This document shows, piece by piece, positions 1 to 8,139 of a stretch of DNA of 48,505 nucleotides. Source of the DNA: Curtobacterium sp. HSID17257. GTDB lineage: Bacteria > Actinomycetota > Actinomycetes > Actinomycetales > Microbacteriaceae. The notes below the pieces were generated by a model. The model did not search any database, was not told where the DNA came from, and saw only the letters and a program-made list of their open reading frames with translations. Both the position numbers and the translations under genes were made by a program. The stretch's first letter is position 1, and every line of letters begins with the position of its first letter. The stretch lies in contig NZ_RBLU01000015.1 of the NCBI RefSeq assembly GCF_003989515.1, forward strand, positions 1 through 48,505, given 5' to 3'.

Positions 1-360
1 TCCTCGGCGCGAGCGGGCGAGACCATCACCGTCGGCGTCGGCTCGGCGCTCGCCGGGCAGCGCGTCTCGGTGTGGCTGTACTCCGACCCGGTGCTCCTCG
101 GCACGGCGGTCGTCGCCGCGGACGGCACCGTGCGCGTGACGATCCCGCCGAGCACGACGACGGGTCAGCACCGCCTCGCCGTCACGGCTGCCGACGGATC
201 GCTCATCGGGTGGACCGACATCCGGATCGACCCGGCGACCGGCGAACTCGCGTTCACCGGCGCCGAGCTCACCGGCGGCCTCGTCGCCGCACTGCTCCTG
301 CTCACGGCCGGTACCGGCCTGGTCGTGGCACGTCGTCGCCGGGCGGCGCGCACGGACTGA
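1..360 (+). CDS. C-terminal fragment of a sortase-anchored surface protein (LAFTG sorting signal)
   Basis: The reading frame is open from the first base of the window, so the gene begins upstream; 119 residues are visible. The first ~75 residues look like a small beta-rich extracellular domain (Ig/CNA-like, ending in TDIRIDPATG). Then come the pentapeptide LAFTG (nt 247-261), a hydrophobic helix rich in L, A, G and V, and a basic tail with RRRRAAR. This is the classic tripartite cell-wall sorting signal with LAxTG in place of LPxTG, the variant known for class E sortases of high-GC Gram-positives. The protein is inferred to be exported and covalently linked to peptidoglycan. The sortase is not in this window and the N-terminal domains cannot be judged. 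A strong hairpin follows the stop codon. Confidence 0.8.
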   Translation, partial: SSARAGETITVGVGSALAGQRVSVWLYSDPVLLGTAVVAADGTVRVTIPPSTTTGQHRLAVTAADGSLIGWTDIRIDPATGELAFTGAELTGGLVAALLLLTAGTGLVVARRRRAARTD

Positions 361-378
361 CCGCGCCGGCACCCGATC

Positions 379-418
379 CGCGACATCGCACCCGTCGACC
401 GACGGGTGCGATGTCGCG
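379..418. terminator. Intrinsic terminator hairpin after the surface-protein gene
   Basis: A perfect 18-bp inverted repeat (379-396 pairs with 401-418) with a 4-nt loop starts 18 bases after the stop codon. There is no clear U tract, which is common for actinobacterial terminators. Confidence 0.75.
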
Positions 419-445
419 TCCCGCGCGGTGATCCGGACCACGGAC

Positions 446-487
446 GGACCGGAGGCACATGGCGGTGCCGCCCCGCGCCTCCCGTCC
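446..487. repeat. GGACGGGAGGC-type palindrome, copy 1
   Basis: GGACCGGAGGC (446-456) faces GCCTCCCGTCC (477-487), with one mismatch between the arms and a GC-rich 20-nt centre. It shares arms with the palindromes at 4102-4157 and 29478-29521 and with several half copies. It lies just upstream of the rplM promoter. Confidence 0.55.
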
Positions 488-500
488 GGCACGGCCCGCG

Positions 501-530
501 TTCGACAAGGTGCGCCGCGTCGGGTAGGCT
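501..530 (+). promoter_or_regulatory. Probable promoter of the rplM-rpsI-glmM operon
   Basis: TTCGAC (501-506) resembles a -35 box and TAGGCT (525-530) is a good actinobacterial -10, separated by 18 nt. The predicted transcript would have an untranslated leader of about 130 nt before the rplM GTG at 669. I saw no convincing ribosomal-protein leader structure in it. The rest of the 361-668 gap holds the terminator and one palindrome. Confidence 0.55.
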
Positions 531-668
531 CTCACCTTGGTCTGTGCGCCCCGTGCGCCGGACAGTCAGATGAGCCCTCCACCGGGCAGTTCCACGAGCA
601 TCGCCCGCGGAACACCCACCGGAGCGGGATTCACGGACTCCTCACCTCGACACGAAAGCAGCACTCCT

Positions 669-1115
669 GTGACTCGTACGTTCTCCCCGAAGCCGGCAGA
701 CGTCCAGCACGACTGGATCGTCATCGACGCGACCGACGTCGTCCTCGGCCGTCTCGCCACCCACGCCGCGGCGCTCCTGCGCGGCAAGCACAAGGCCACC
801 TTCGCCCAGCACATGGACATGGGTGACTACGTCATCATCATCAACGCGGACAAGGTCGCCCTCACCGGCTCCAAGCTCGCCAAGAAGGTCTACTACCGTC
901 ACTCGGGCTACCCGGGCGGCCTCACGGCGACCTCCTACCCGGAGATGCTCGAGAAGCACCCGACCCGCGCCGTCGAGAAGGCGATCCGCGGCATGCTGCC
1001 GAAGAACACCCTCGGCCGTGAGCAGCTCAAGAAGCTGAAGGTCTACGCCGGCGCGGAGCACCCGCACGCCGCGCAGCAGCCCAAGGCGTACACCTTCGAC
1101 CAGGTCGCGCAGTAA
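669..1115 (+). CDS. rplM: 50S ribosomal protein L13
   Basis: This 148-residue protein matches the usual length of L13, an early-assembling large-subunit protein that binds 23S rRNA. Family landmarks are visible: [17 protein letters not shown] near the start, the lysine-rich GKHKATF segment, [28 protein letters not shown], and [29 protein letters not shown] near the end. The GTG at 669 is chosen because the L13 family starts just before TFSPKPADV. The frame stays open upstream to 537, but that extension does not look like L13. rpsI follows 36 nt downstream in the conserved L13-S9 order, and glmM completes the likely operon. Confidence 0.95.
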   Translation: MTRTFSPKPADVQHDWIVIDATDVVLGRLATHAAALLRGKHKATFAQHMDMGDYVIIINADKVALTGSKLAKKVYYRHSGYPGGLTATSYPEMLEKHPTRAVEKAIRGMLPKNTLGREQLKKLKVYAGAEHPHAAQQPKAYTFDQVAQ

Positions 1116-1151
1116 CGACGGCCACGACGACTTCAAGGACTGATAACACTC

Positions 1152-1637
1152 ATGGCTCAGATCGCTGACTCCCTCGACCAGACCCCGGAGAGCTTCACCA
1201 CCGAGAGCGCCCCGGCGTCCTCGGAGGCCGCTCCCCGCCAGATCCTCAACGTCTCGGGCGGTGCCGTCGGGCGCCGCAAGGAGGCCATCGCCCGCGTGCG
1301 CCTCGTCCCCGGTGGCGGCGCGTTCACGGTCAACGGCCGCACGCTCGAGGACTACTTCCCGAACAAGCTGCACCAGCAGCTGATCAACGACCCGTTCAAG
1401 GTGCTCGAGCTCCTCGGCGCCTACGACGTCGTCGCACGCATCACGGGCGGTGGCCCCTCGGGTCAGGCCGGTGCGCTCCGCCTCGCGATCGCCCGTGCGC
1501 TGAACGAGATCGACCGCGAGAACAACCGCGCCACCCTCAAGAAGGCCGGCTTCCTCACCCGTGACGCCCGCGTCATCGAGCGCAAGAAGGCCGGTCTCAA
1601 GAAGGCCCGCAAGGCGTCGCAGTTCTCGAAGCGCTAG
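1152..1637 (+). CDS. rpsI: 30S ribosomal protein S9
   Basis: The 161-residue product carries the S9 core: [24 protein letters not shown], then the [21 protein letters not shown] loop, and the conserved basic C-terminus ending RKASQFSKR. That tail reaches into the decoding centre, where the terminal Lys-Arg contacts the P-site tRNA. The first ~35 residues (acidic, Ser/Pro/Ala-rich) form an N-terminal extension typical of actinobacterial S9 proteins. AAGGA lies upstream of the ATG with rather long spacing. The gene is co-oriented with rplM and separated from glmM by only 22 nt. Confidence 0.95.
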   Translation: MAQIADSLDQTPESFTTESAPASSEAAPRQILNVSGGAVGRRKEAIARVRLVPGGGAFTVNGRTLEDYFPNKLHQQLINDPFKVLELLGAYDVVARITGGGPSGQAGALRLAIARALNEIDRENNRATLKKAGFLTRDARVIERKKAGLKKARKASQFSKR

Positions 1638-1659
1638 TCGCTCGACGAACCCGATCGCA

Positions 1660-3036
1660 ATGCCGCGTCTGTTCGGTACCGACGGTGTTCGTGGACTCGC
1701 CAACGGCGAGCTGACGGCCGCGCTGGCACTGGGTCTCGCCCAGGCCAGCGCGGCCGTGCTCACGCACGGACACCATGCGGACGCCCGCCGGGCGTCCGGT
1801 CGACCGCGCCCCCGCGCGGTCCTGGCGCGCGACCCGCGCGTATCCGGTGAGTTCCTGGGTGCCGCGGTCGCGGCCGGGCTCGCCTCCGCCGGCGTCGACG
1901 TGCTCGACGCCGGGGTCATCCCCACCCCCGCTGCGGCGTTCCTCGTGGCGGACATCGACGCCGACTTCGGCGTGATGATCTCCGCGTCGCACAACCCGGC
2001 GCCCGACAACGGGATCAAGTTCTTCGCCACCGGTGGTCGCAAGCTCCCCGACGAGGTCGAGGACCGCATCGAAGCGGCCATGCACGACCAGTCCGCGCCG
2101 ACCCCGACCGGCGGTGACGTCGGCCGCATAACGCGCTTCGCCGACGCCGAGGACCGCTACGTCGTGCACCTGCTCGGCACGTTGCCGCACCGGCTCGACG
2201 GCCTGCACGTCGTGCTCGACTGTGCGAACGGTGCCGCCGCCGGTGTCTCACCCGAGGTGTTCGTCAACGCCGGCGCGAAGGTCACCCTGATCGGGGCCGA
2301 CCCGGACGGCATGAACATCAACGACGGCGTGGGCTCGACCCACATCGACAACCTGGCCCGTGCCGTCCTCGAACACGGTGCCGACGTCGGCATCGCGCAC
2401 GACGGCGACGCGGACCGCTGCCTCGCGGTGGACGCCGCGGGCAACGCGATCGACGGCGACCAGATCATGGCGATCCTCGCGCTGTCGCTGCAGGAACGCG
2501 GGCAGCTGGCCTCCGACACCCTGGTGGCCACCGTCATGTCGAACCTCGGCCTGAAGCGTGCCATGGCGGACGCGGGCATCACCGTGCTCGAGACCGGCGT
2601 GGGCGACCGCTACGTGCTCGAGAAGATGAACGAGGGCGGGTTCTCGCTCGGTGGCGAGCAGTCCGGCCACATCATCTTCAACGACTACGCGACCACGGGC
2701 GACGGGGTCCTGACGGGCCTCCACCTGGTGGCCGAGATGGCGCGCACGGGCAAGACCCTGCAGGAGCTCGCGTCGTGCATGACCGTCTTCCCGCAGGTGC
2801 TCCTCAACGTGCGTGGTGTCGACCGGCACGGGCTGTCCGACCAGGGCGTCCAGGACGCGATCGCCGCGGCGACCGAGGCGCTGGGCGACTCCGGCCGCGT
2901 GCTGCTGCGTCCGTCTGGCACCGAGCCGGTCGTCCGTGTCATGGTCGAGGCCGCCTCGCAGGAGGACGCCCAGCGCGTCGCCGAGGAGCTCGCCGACGTC
3001 GTGCGCGACCGGCTGGCGATCGACGCCGCCGCGTAG
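1660..3036 (+). CDS. glmM: Phosphoglucosamine mutase
   Basis: GlmM converts glucosamine-6-phosphate to glucosamine-1-phosphate, the step after GlmS on the way to UDP-GlcNAc and peptidoglycan. The 458-residue protein begins [15 protein letters not shown], the family N-terminus, which fixes the ATG at 1660. The phosphoserine loop SASHNP is at about residues 108-113 (Ser110 is the phosphorylated residue). The metal-binding DGDADR, the sugar-binding GEQSGHIIF and the C-terminal phosphate-binding RPSGTEP are all present. A slightly longer Arg/His-rich insert lies near residues 36-53. It is probably translated from the rplM-rpsI transcript. A strong hairpin closes the operon before the convergent coaA. 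Confidence 0.96.
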   Translation: MPRLFGTDGVRGLANGELTAALALGLAQASAAVLTHGHHADARRASGRPRPRAVLARDPRVSGEFLGAAVAAGLASAGVDVLDAGVIPTPAAAFLVADIDADFGVMISASHNPAPDNGIKFFATGGRKLPDEVEDRIEAAMHDQSAPTPTGGDVGRITRFADAEDRYVVHLLGTLPHRLDGLHVVLDCANGAAAGVSPEVFVNAGAKVTLIGADPDGMNINDGVGSTHIDNLARAVLEHGADVGIAHDGDADRCLAVDAAGNAIDGDQIMAILALSLQERGQLASDTLVATVMSNLGLKRAMADAGITVLETGVGDRYVLEKMNEGGFSLGGEQSGHIIFNDYATTGDGVLTGLHLVAEMARTGKTLQELASCMTVFPQVLLNVRGVDRHGLSDQGVQDAIAAATEALGDSGRVLLRPSGTEPVVRVMVEAASQEDAQRVAEELADVVRDRLAIDAAA

Positions 3037-3048
3037 GGCACTCCAGGC

Positions 3049-3124
3049 CCCGCAAGACGCAACGAGGGCGGTTCCTCGCAGCGGAGTACCGCTGCGAGGA
3101 ACCGCCCTCGTTGCGTTTCGCGGG
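3049..3124. repeat. 76-bp hairpin repeat, copy 1 (bidirectional terminator of glmM and coaA)
   Basis: The outer arms CCCGCAAGACGCAAC and GTTGCGTTTCGCGGG enclose a perfect 28-bp stem (3057-3084 with 3089-3116) and a 4-nt loop. It lies between the convergent ends of glmM and coaA and can terminate both. A second element of exactly 76 bp with the same left arm and the same inner GGTTCCTCGCAGCG lies at 29537-29612, so this is a dispersed repeat as well as a terminator. Confidence 0.8.
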
Positions 3125-3141
3125 CTGTCTCCTCGGCCGCG

Positions 3142-4086
3142 TCAGATCTTGCGGAGCAGCACCGAGTTCACCTTGTGGTTCGCGCCCTTCTTGAGCACGA
3201 GCGTGGCCCGGGAGCGCGTCGGCAGCACGTTCTCGAGCAGGTTCGGCTCGTTGATCGCCCGCCACACGTCGGTCGCGGTGCGGACCGCGTCCTCCCGGGA
3301 CAGCGACGCGAACCGGTGGAAGAACGAGTCCGGGCTCGAGAACGCCTCCTCCTGCAGGGCCAGGAAGCGGTCGACGTACCAGGACTCGATGTCCTTCGTC
3401 TTCGCGTCGACGTAGATCGTGAAGTCGAACAGGTCGGACAGCGCGAGCCGCCCGTGCACCGGCGGCGCGAGCACGTTGAGGCCCTCGACGATGAGGACGT
3501 CCGGCTGCCGCACCACGATCTCGGCGTCCGGGACGATGTCGTAGACCAGGTGCGAGTAGTACGGCGCGCGGACCTCGGCCGCCCCGCTCTTCACCTGGCT
3601 GACGAACCGCAGCAGCGCGCGTCGGTCGTACGACTCCGGGAAGCCCTTGCGGTCCATGATCCCGCGGCGCTCGAGCTCCGCGTTCGGGTACAGGAACCCG
3701 TCGGTCGTCACGAGCTCCACCCGCGGGGTGTCCGGCCAGCGCTTCGTCAGCTCCCGCAGCAGGCGCGCGACGGTCGACTTGCCGACCGCCACCGACCCGG
3801 CGACACCGATCACGAAGGGCGTCCGGCCGGCCCGCTCGCCGAGGAACCGGCTCGTCTCGGCGTGCAGGTCCCTGGCGCCGGCCGCGTACAGCGTCAGCAG
3901 GCGGGAGAGGGGCAGGTAGACCTCCTGCACCTCCTGCATGTCGAGCCGGTCACCGAGACCGCGCAGCTGCACGATCTCGGTCTCGGTGAGCGACAGGTGC
4001 TCCTTCGGCGCGAGCTGGGACCACTCGTCGCGCGGGATCTCCACGAACGGGGTCGGGTGCGCGACGGCGGCTTCCGTGATCGGCAT
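3142..4086 (-). CDS. coaA: Pantothenate kinase, type I
   Basis: CoaA phosphorylates pantothenate with ATP, the committed step of coenzyme A synthesis. The product has 314 residues, the normal size of bacterial type I kinases. The P-loop [12 protein letters not shown] is at residues 94-105. Family segments include [38 protein letters not shown], the [10 protein letters not shown] beta strand, and [21 protein letters not shown]. The ATG at 4086 is chosen because it lies 7 nt after a TACGCT -10 element, so the mRNA is probably leaderless; the frame stays open a few codons upstream. It is convergent with glmM, with the 76-bp hairpin between them. Confidence 0.95.
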   Translation of the reverse strand: MPITEAAVAHPTPFVEIPRDEWSQLAPKEHLSLTETEIVQLRGLGDRLDMQEVQEVYLPLSRLLTLYAAGARDLHAETSRFLGERAGRTPFVIGVAGSVAVGKSTVARLLRELTKRWPDTPRVELVTTDGFLYPNAELERRGIMDRKGFPESYDRRALLRFVSQVKSGAAEVRAPYYSHLVYDIVPDAEIVVRQPDVLIVEGLNVLAPPVHGRLALSDLFDFTIYVDAKTKDIESWYVDRFLALQEEAFSSPDSFFHRFASLSREDAVRTATDVWRAINEPNLLENVLPTRSRATLVLKKGANHKVNSVLLRKI

Positions 4087-4093
4087 GGGCACG

Positions 4094-4099
4094 AGCGTA
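4094..4099 (-). promoter_or_regulatory. -10 element of coaA (leaderless)
   Basis: TACGCT on the minus strand ends 7 nt before the coaA ATG, so transcription would begin at or beside the start codon. Confidence 0.55.
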
Positions 4100-4101
4100 C
4101 A

Positions 4102-4157
4102 GACGGGAGGCACGACCGACGTGGGCGGACCGGCCCGCCGGCACCGTGCCTCCCGTC
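4102..4157. repeat. GGACGGGAGGC-type palindrome, copy 2
   Basis: GACGGGAGGCACG (4102-4114) pairs perfectly with CGTGCCTCCCGTC (4145-4157) over 13 bp; the 30-nt centre is itself GC-rich and partly self-complementary. It sits between gpx and coaA (both minus strand) and could terminate gpx. The coaA -35 position would fall inside it. Confidence 0.65.
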
Positions 4158-4208
4158 CGGAGCCCGGTGCCTGTCCGCGCGACGCGACCGCCGGGCCGCG
4201 ACTCCGCC

Positions 4209-4271
4209 GGTCAGGCGGGCAGGGCCGCCGGTCAGCCGGGCCGCTCCGCCGGTCAGGCGGGCAGGGCCGCC
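4209..4271. repeat. Three 21-bp tandem repeats spanning the gpx stop codon
   Basis: Units at 4209-4229 and 4251-4271 are identical (GGTCAGGCGGGCAGGGCCGC plus C). The middle unit 4230-4250 keeps the ends but differs in the centre. The last unit contains the final codons and TGA stop of the minus-strand gpx gene, and every unit carries a copy of that stop. Confidence 0.85.
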
Positions 4272-4738
4272 TCGATGGCGGCGACGACCTCGGGGGCGTC
4301 CGGCTTCGTGGTCGGACGGAAGCGCGTGACGGTGCCGTCGGGGGCGACGAGGAACTTCTCGAAGTTCCAGCTGACCCGACCGGCCTTGCCGGATGCGTCC
4401 GGCGTCTCCTTGAGGGCCTGGTAGAGCGGGTGGGCGCCCTTGCCGTTCACCTTGACCTTCTCGGACATCGGGAACGTGACGCCCCACGTGGTGGAGCAGT
4501 ACTCGTCGATGGCCTCGGAGGAGCCGAGCTCCTGCAGGAACTGGTTGCTCGGGAACCCGAGGACCGTGAAGCCGCGGTCGCCGTAGGTCTTCTGCAGTGC
4601 CTCGAGCTGCTCGTACTGGGGCGCGAGCCCGCAGCGCGACGCGACGTTCACGACGAGGACGGCCCGGTCGGAGAACCGCCCGAAGGTGGTGTGCTCCCCG
4701 TGCAGCGTGGTGATCTCGATGTCGTCGAAGCGTCCCAT
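4253..4738 (-). CDS. Glutathione peroxidase family protein (Cys type, probably thioredoxin-dependent)
   Basis: The 161-residue product has the GPX fold signature. NVASRCG places the peroxidatic Cys at residue 36, where animal enzymes have selenocysteine. The second signature GFPSNQF holds the catalytic Gln67, and SWNFEKFLV supplies the catalytic Trp124 and Asn125. Bacterial Cys-GPX proteins reduce hydroperoxides, usually with thioredoxin rather than glutathione. Actinobacteria generally lack glutathione, so a thioredoxin or mycothiol partner is inferred. The ATG lies 7 nt after TAACGT, suggesting a leaderless mRNA. The gene is divergent from glmS with a 70-bp gap. Its 3' end is inside a 21-bp tandem repeat. 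Confidence 0.9.
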   Translation of the reverse strand: MGRFDDIEITTLHGEHTTFGRFSDRAVLVVNVASRCGLAPQYEQLEALQKTYGDRGFTVLGFPSNQFLQELGSSEAIDEYCSTTWGVTFPMSEKVKVNGKGAHPLYQALKETPDASGKAGRVSWNFEKFLVAPDGTVTRFRPTTKPDAPEVVAAIEAALPA

Positions 4739-4746
4739 GGCCCAAA

Positions 4747-4752
4747 CGTTAT
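4747..4752 (-). promoter_or_regulatory. -10 element of the gpx gene (leaderless)
   Basis: Minus-strand TAACGT ends 8 nt upstream of the ATG's own codon boundary, with 7-8 intervening bases. Together with the glmS element it makes a compact divergent promoter pair. Confidence 0.5.
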
Positions 4753-4795
4753 CCCCACCCCCATCACGTCGCAGGGTCGACGGTCAGCCAGGCCG

Positions 4796-4801
4796 TAGGA
4801 T
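4796..4801 (+). promoter_or_regulatory. -10 element of glmS (leaderless)
   Basis: TAGGAT is separated by 7 nt from the glmS ATG at 4809. No clear -35 was found. Confidence 0.6.
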
Positions 4802-4808
4802 CGAACGC

Positions 4809-6656
4809 ATGTGTGGAATCGTGGGCTACGTCGGCAGCAAGAGCAGCCAGGAGGTCCTCCTCGGTGGGCTCCGTCGTCTCGAGTACCGCGGCTACGACTC
4901 GGCGGGCGTAGCGGTCGTCGACCGGCCGGGTGACCTCGTCTCGGCGAAGAAGGCGGGCAAGCTGCAGGCACTGATCGAGGAGCTCGAGTCGCACCCGATC
5001 GCGGACGGCGGCACCGGCATCGGGCACACCCGCTGGGCGACCCACGGCGGCCCGACCGACGGCAACGCCCACCCGCACCTGGCGGACGGCGGCAAGCTCG
5101 CGCTCATCCACAACGGCATCATCGAGAACTTCTCCGAGCTCAAGCGGGAGCTCCTCGCCGAGGGCGTCGAGTTCGCCAGCGAGACCGACTCCGAGGTCGC
5201 CGCGCACCTGGTCGGTCGTGCGTTCCGTGCCACCGGGGACCTCACCGCCGCGATGCAGCAGGTCGTGCAGCGGCTCGAGGGCGCGTTCACGCTCCTCGTC
5301 GTGCACGCCGACCAGCCGGGCGTCGTCGTCGGTGCCCGTCGCAACTCCCCGCTCGTGGTCGGCCTCGGTGACGGCGAGAACTTCATGGGCTCCGACGTCG
5401 CCGCGTTCGTCGCGTACACGCAGCGCGCCCTCGCGATCGGCCAGGACGAGATCGCCACGATCCGTCCCGACGGTGTCGAGGTCGTCCACTTCGACGGCTC
5501 CCCGGCGACCCCGGAGGAGTTCGAGGTCAGCTGGGACGCCTCCGCCGCCGACAAGGGTGGCTGGAGCTCCTTCATGGCCAAGGAGATCAGCGAGGAGCCC
5601 GAGGCCGTCGCCAAGACCATCCTCGGTCGCGTGCACGACGGTGCCGTGACGCTGACCGACCTCGACCCGATCGCCGACCGGCTGCAGCAGGTCGACCGTG
5701 TCATCGTCATCGCCTGCGGCACCGCTGCCTACGCCGGCATCCTCGGCAAGTACGCCATCGAGCAGTGGGCACGCGTCCCCGTCGAGGTCGAGCTCGCCCA
5801 CGAGTTCCGCTACCGGGACCCGGTGCTGGACGACCGGACGCTGGTCGTCTCGATCAGCCAGTCCGGCGAGACCATGGACACGCTCATGGCCGTCAAGTAC
5901 GCCCGCGAGCAGGGTGCGCAGGTGCTCTCCATCTGCAACACCCAGGGCGCGACGATCCCCCGCGAGTCCGACGCGGTGATCTACACGCACGCCGGTCCCG
6001 AGGTCGCGGTGGCGTCCACGAAGGCCTTCATCGCCCAGGGCGTCGCGCTGTACCTGCTCGGGCTCCACCTGGCGACGCTCAGGGGCACGCTGACCGCCGA
6101 GCAGATCGCCGAGCAGGTCGCCGAGCTCGAGGGCCTCGCGCCGAAGCTGCAGCAGACCATCGACGACGCGTCCGGCGTCGCCGAGCTCGCACGCTGGATG
6201 GCCGACACCCGGAGCGTGCTGTTCCTCGGTCGCCACGTCGGGTACCCGATCGCGCTCGAGGGTGCCCTCAAGCTCAAGGAGCTCGCGTACATCCACGCCG
6301 AGGGCTTCGCCGCCGGTGAGCTCAAGCACGGCCCGATCGCGCTCATCGAGCCGGGGCAGATCGTCTTCGTCATCGTGCCGTCGCCGCGTGACGCCCGGTC
6401 GCTGCACCCGAAGGTCGTCTCGAACATCCAGGAGATCCGCGCCCGCGGTGCCCGGGTGATCGCCATCGCCGAAGAGGGCGACGCCGCCGTGCTGCCCTTC
6501 GCGGACGAGGTCCTGCGGATCCCGCTCGCGACGCCGCTGTTCGAGCCGCTGCTGGCCGTCGCGCCGCTGCACATGTTCGGCATGGAGCTCGCCGCCGCCA
6601 AGGGCCTCGACGTCGACCAGCCGCGCAACCTGGCGAAGTCGGTCACCGTCGAGTAG
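4809..6656 (+). CDS. glmS: Glutamine--fructose-6-phosphate aminotransferase (isomerizing)
   Basis: GlmS uses glutamine to turn fructose-6-phosphate into glucosamine-6-phosphate, the entry to amino-sugar and peptidoglycan synthesis. The 615-residue protein starts MCGIVGYVG, so after Met removal Cys1 is the N-terminal nucleophile of the glutaminase domain; this fixes the start. GHTRWATHG and IHNGIIENF follow in that domain. Two SIS sugar-isomerase domains span roughly residues 290-430 and 460-600 (IACGTAAYAG, SQSGETMDT, STKAFIAQ). The C-terminus DQPRNLAKSVTVE is the expected one. It works with GlmM, encoded 3 kb upstream. No glmS ribozyme is apparent, and the leaderless promoter leaves no room for one. 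Confidence 0.97.
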   Translation: MCGIVGYVGSKSSQEVLLGGLRRLEYRGYDSAGVAVVDRPGDLVSAKKAGKLQALIEELESHPIADGGTGIGHTRWATHGGPTDGNAHPHLADGGKLALIHNGIIENFSELKRELLAEGVEFASETDSEVAAHLVGRAFRATGDLTAAMQQVVQRLEGAFTLLVVHADQPGVVVGARRNSPLVVGLGDGENFMGSDVAAFVAYTQRALAIGQDEIATIRPDGVEVVHFDGSPATPEEFEVSWDASAADKGGWSSFMAKEISEEPEAVAKTILGRVHDGAVTLTDLDPIADRLQQVDRVIVIACGTAAYAGILGKYAIEQWARVPVEVELAHEFRYRDPVLDDRTLVVSISQSGETMDTLMAVKYAREQGAQVLSICNTQGATIPRESDAVIYTHAGPEVAVASTKAFIAQGVALYLLGLHLATLRGTLTAEQIAEQVAELEGLAPKLQQTIDDASGVAELARWMADTRSVLFLGRHVGYPIALEGALKLKELAYIHAEGFAAGELKHGPIALIEPGQIVFVIVPSPRDARSLHPKVVSNIQEIRARGARVIAIAEEGDAAVLPFADEVLRIPLATPLFEPLLAVAPLHMFGMELAAAKGLDVDQPRNLAKSVTVE

Positions 6657-6664
6657 CACCCGAC

Positions 6665-7039
6665 GTGATCATCGGCATCGGGGTCGACGTCGTCGACACG
6701 GAGCGGTTCCGGGGTGTGCTCGAGCGCACCCCGGCGCTCCGCACGAGGCTGTTCACGCCGGCCGAGCAGCTGCGCGACGGTGCACCCCGGCCGGTGACGT
6801 CACTCGCGGCCCGGTTCGCTGCGAAGGAAGCGCTCATCAAGGCGTTCGGCTCGAGCGCCGGGCTGAGCTGGCAGGAGCTCGAGGTCGTCGCGGACGACCA
6901 GCGGAACCCGTCGCTCACCCTGCACGAGGGCGCTCGACGGGTGGCTGCGGACCGCGGTGTCACGAACGTCCACCTGTCGCTGTCGCACGACGGCGGCATC
7001 GCGACGGCGTTCGTCGTCATCGAAGGAGGGGGCGCATGA
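6665..7039 (+). CDS. acpS: Holo-[acyl-carrier-protein] synthase
   Basis: AcpS moves the 4'-phosphopantetheine arm of CoA onto acyl carrier protein. The 124-residue length is standard. IGVDVVDTERF near the N-terminus carries the Mg-binding aspartate, and FAAKEALIKAFG is the second signature with the conserved Lys-Glu. The GTG at 6665 lies 8 nt after the glmS stop with no separate promoter visible, so it is probably read from the glmS transcript. The product fits the neighbouring coaA functionally. The stop overlaps the alr start (ATGA), implying translational coupling. Confidence 0.93.
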   Translation: MIIGIGVDVVDTERFRGVLERTPALRTRLFTPAEQLRDGAPRPVTSLAARFAAKEALIKAFGSSAGLSWQELEVVADDQRNPSLTLHEGARRVAADRGVTNVHLSLSHDGGIATAFVVIEGGGA

Positions 7040-8139
7040 GCGCGTTCACGGGGATCACGGTCGACCGCGAGGCCCTCATCGCGAACTACGCGACGGTGTC
7101 CGAGCGCGTGGCACCGGCCGGCGTCATCGCGGTCGTCAAGGCGAACGCGTACGGCCACGGGGCGATCGACGCCGCACGGGCGTTCGTCGACGCCGGCGCC
7201 GAGTGGCTCGGGGTCGCCGATGTCGACGAGGGCATCGCGCTCCGCCGCGCCGGCATCGACGAGGGCGTCCGGATCCTCGCGTGGCTGCACGCCCCCGACG
7301 AGGACTTCCGCCGCGCCGCGCAGTACGACGTCACCCCGGCGGTGTCGAGCGTCTCGCAGCTCGCCGCCGCCGCCGACTCCGAGGTGCCCGCGGTGCACGT
7401 CTGCGTCGACACCGGGCTGAGCCGGAACGGCGCCGTCGAGTCCGAGTGGGCCGAACTCTTCGCGACCGCCGGACGGATCGCGCGCTCCGGCGGTCGCACA
7501 CGCGTCGAGGGGCTCATGTCGCACCTGTCGAACGCGTCCCGCGCGGACGACCTCGACCAGGACGCGGCACTCCAGCGGGCGCTCGACGGCCTGGCGGCGA
7601 ACGGCATCGTGCCCGACGTGGTGCACCTCGCCGCGAGTGCCGGCAGCATCGCCGTCCCGGAGACCCGGCACGACGCGGCACGGGTCGGTCTCGCGCTCTA
7701 CGGCCTCAGCCCCTTCGCCGACCGCACCGCGGCCGACCTGGGTCTGCGCCCGGCGATGCGCGTCACCGCCGCGGTGCTCCGGACCGTCCCGGTCGCGGCG
7801 GGTGAGGGCGTCAGCTACGGCTACACCTGGCGCGCGACGACGGACACGCGGCTCGCGGTGATCGGGCTCGGGTACGCGGACGGCTTCGACCGCGACCTCG
7901 GCAACCGGGTGTCGGTGCGCATCGGCGACCGGATGTTCCCCGTCGTCGGCCGCGTCGCGATGAACGCGATGCACATCGACATCGGCGACGCCGACGTCCG
8001 GGTCGGTGACGAGGTCGTGCTCTGGGGCGACCCGGCGGACGGCGACCCCGCGGTCGAGGACTGGGCGGCGGCCATCGACACCATCAACTACGAGGTGGTC
8101 GCCAGGGTCGGCCGCAGCGTGGAACGGAGGACGACGTGA
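7036..8139 (+). CDS. alr: Alanine racemase, first of two tandem copies
   Basis: Alr is a PLP enzyme that makes D-alanine for peptidoglycan. The 367-residue protein has the PLP-lysine motif AVVKANAYGHG (Lys35), the DTGLSRNG loop with the Arg that contacts PLP, the region VSYGYTWRATTDTRLAVIGLGYADGF with the catalytic tyrosine, and the C-terminal beta domain ending NYEVVARVGRSVERR. One departure is visible: the usual VGRVxMDQ is VGRVAMNAM, so the conserved Asp is Asn. The next gene is a second alr, so one copy may be specialised or weak. The start overlaps acpS by 4 nt and the stop overlaps the next gene by 4 nt. Confidence 0.9.
   Translation: MSAFTGITVDREALIANYATVSERVAPAGVIAVVKANAYGHGAIDAARAFVDAGAEWLGVADVDEGIALRRAGIDEGVRILAWLHAPDEDFRRAAQYDVTPAVSSVSQLAAAADSEVPAVHVCVDTGLSRNGAVESEWAELFATAGRIARSGGRTRVEGLMSHLSNASRADDLDQDAALQRALDGLAANGIVPDVVHLAASAGSIAVPETRHDAARVGLALYGLSPFADRTAADLGLRPAMRVTAAVLRTVPVAAGEGVSYGYTWRATTDTRLAVIGLGYADGFDRDLGNRVSVRIGDRMFPVVGRVAMNAMHIDIGDADVRVGDEVVLWGDPADGDPAVEDWAAAIDTINYEVVARVGRSVERRTT

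Noticed and set aside
531-668. Ribosomal-protein L13 leader or riboswitch upstream of rplM
   Set aside because: The leader is long enough, but I could not find a convincing conserved structure by eye.
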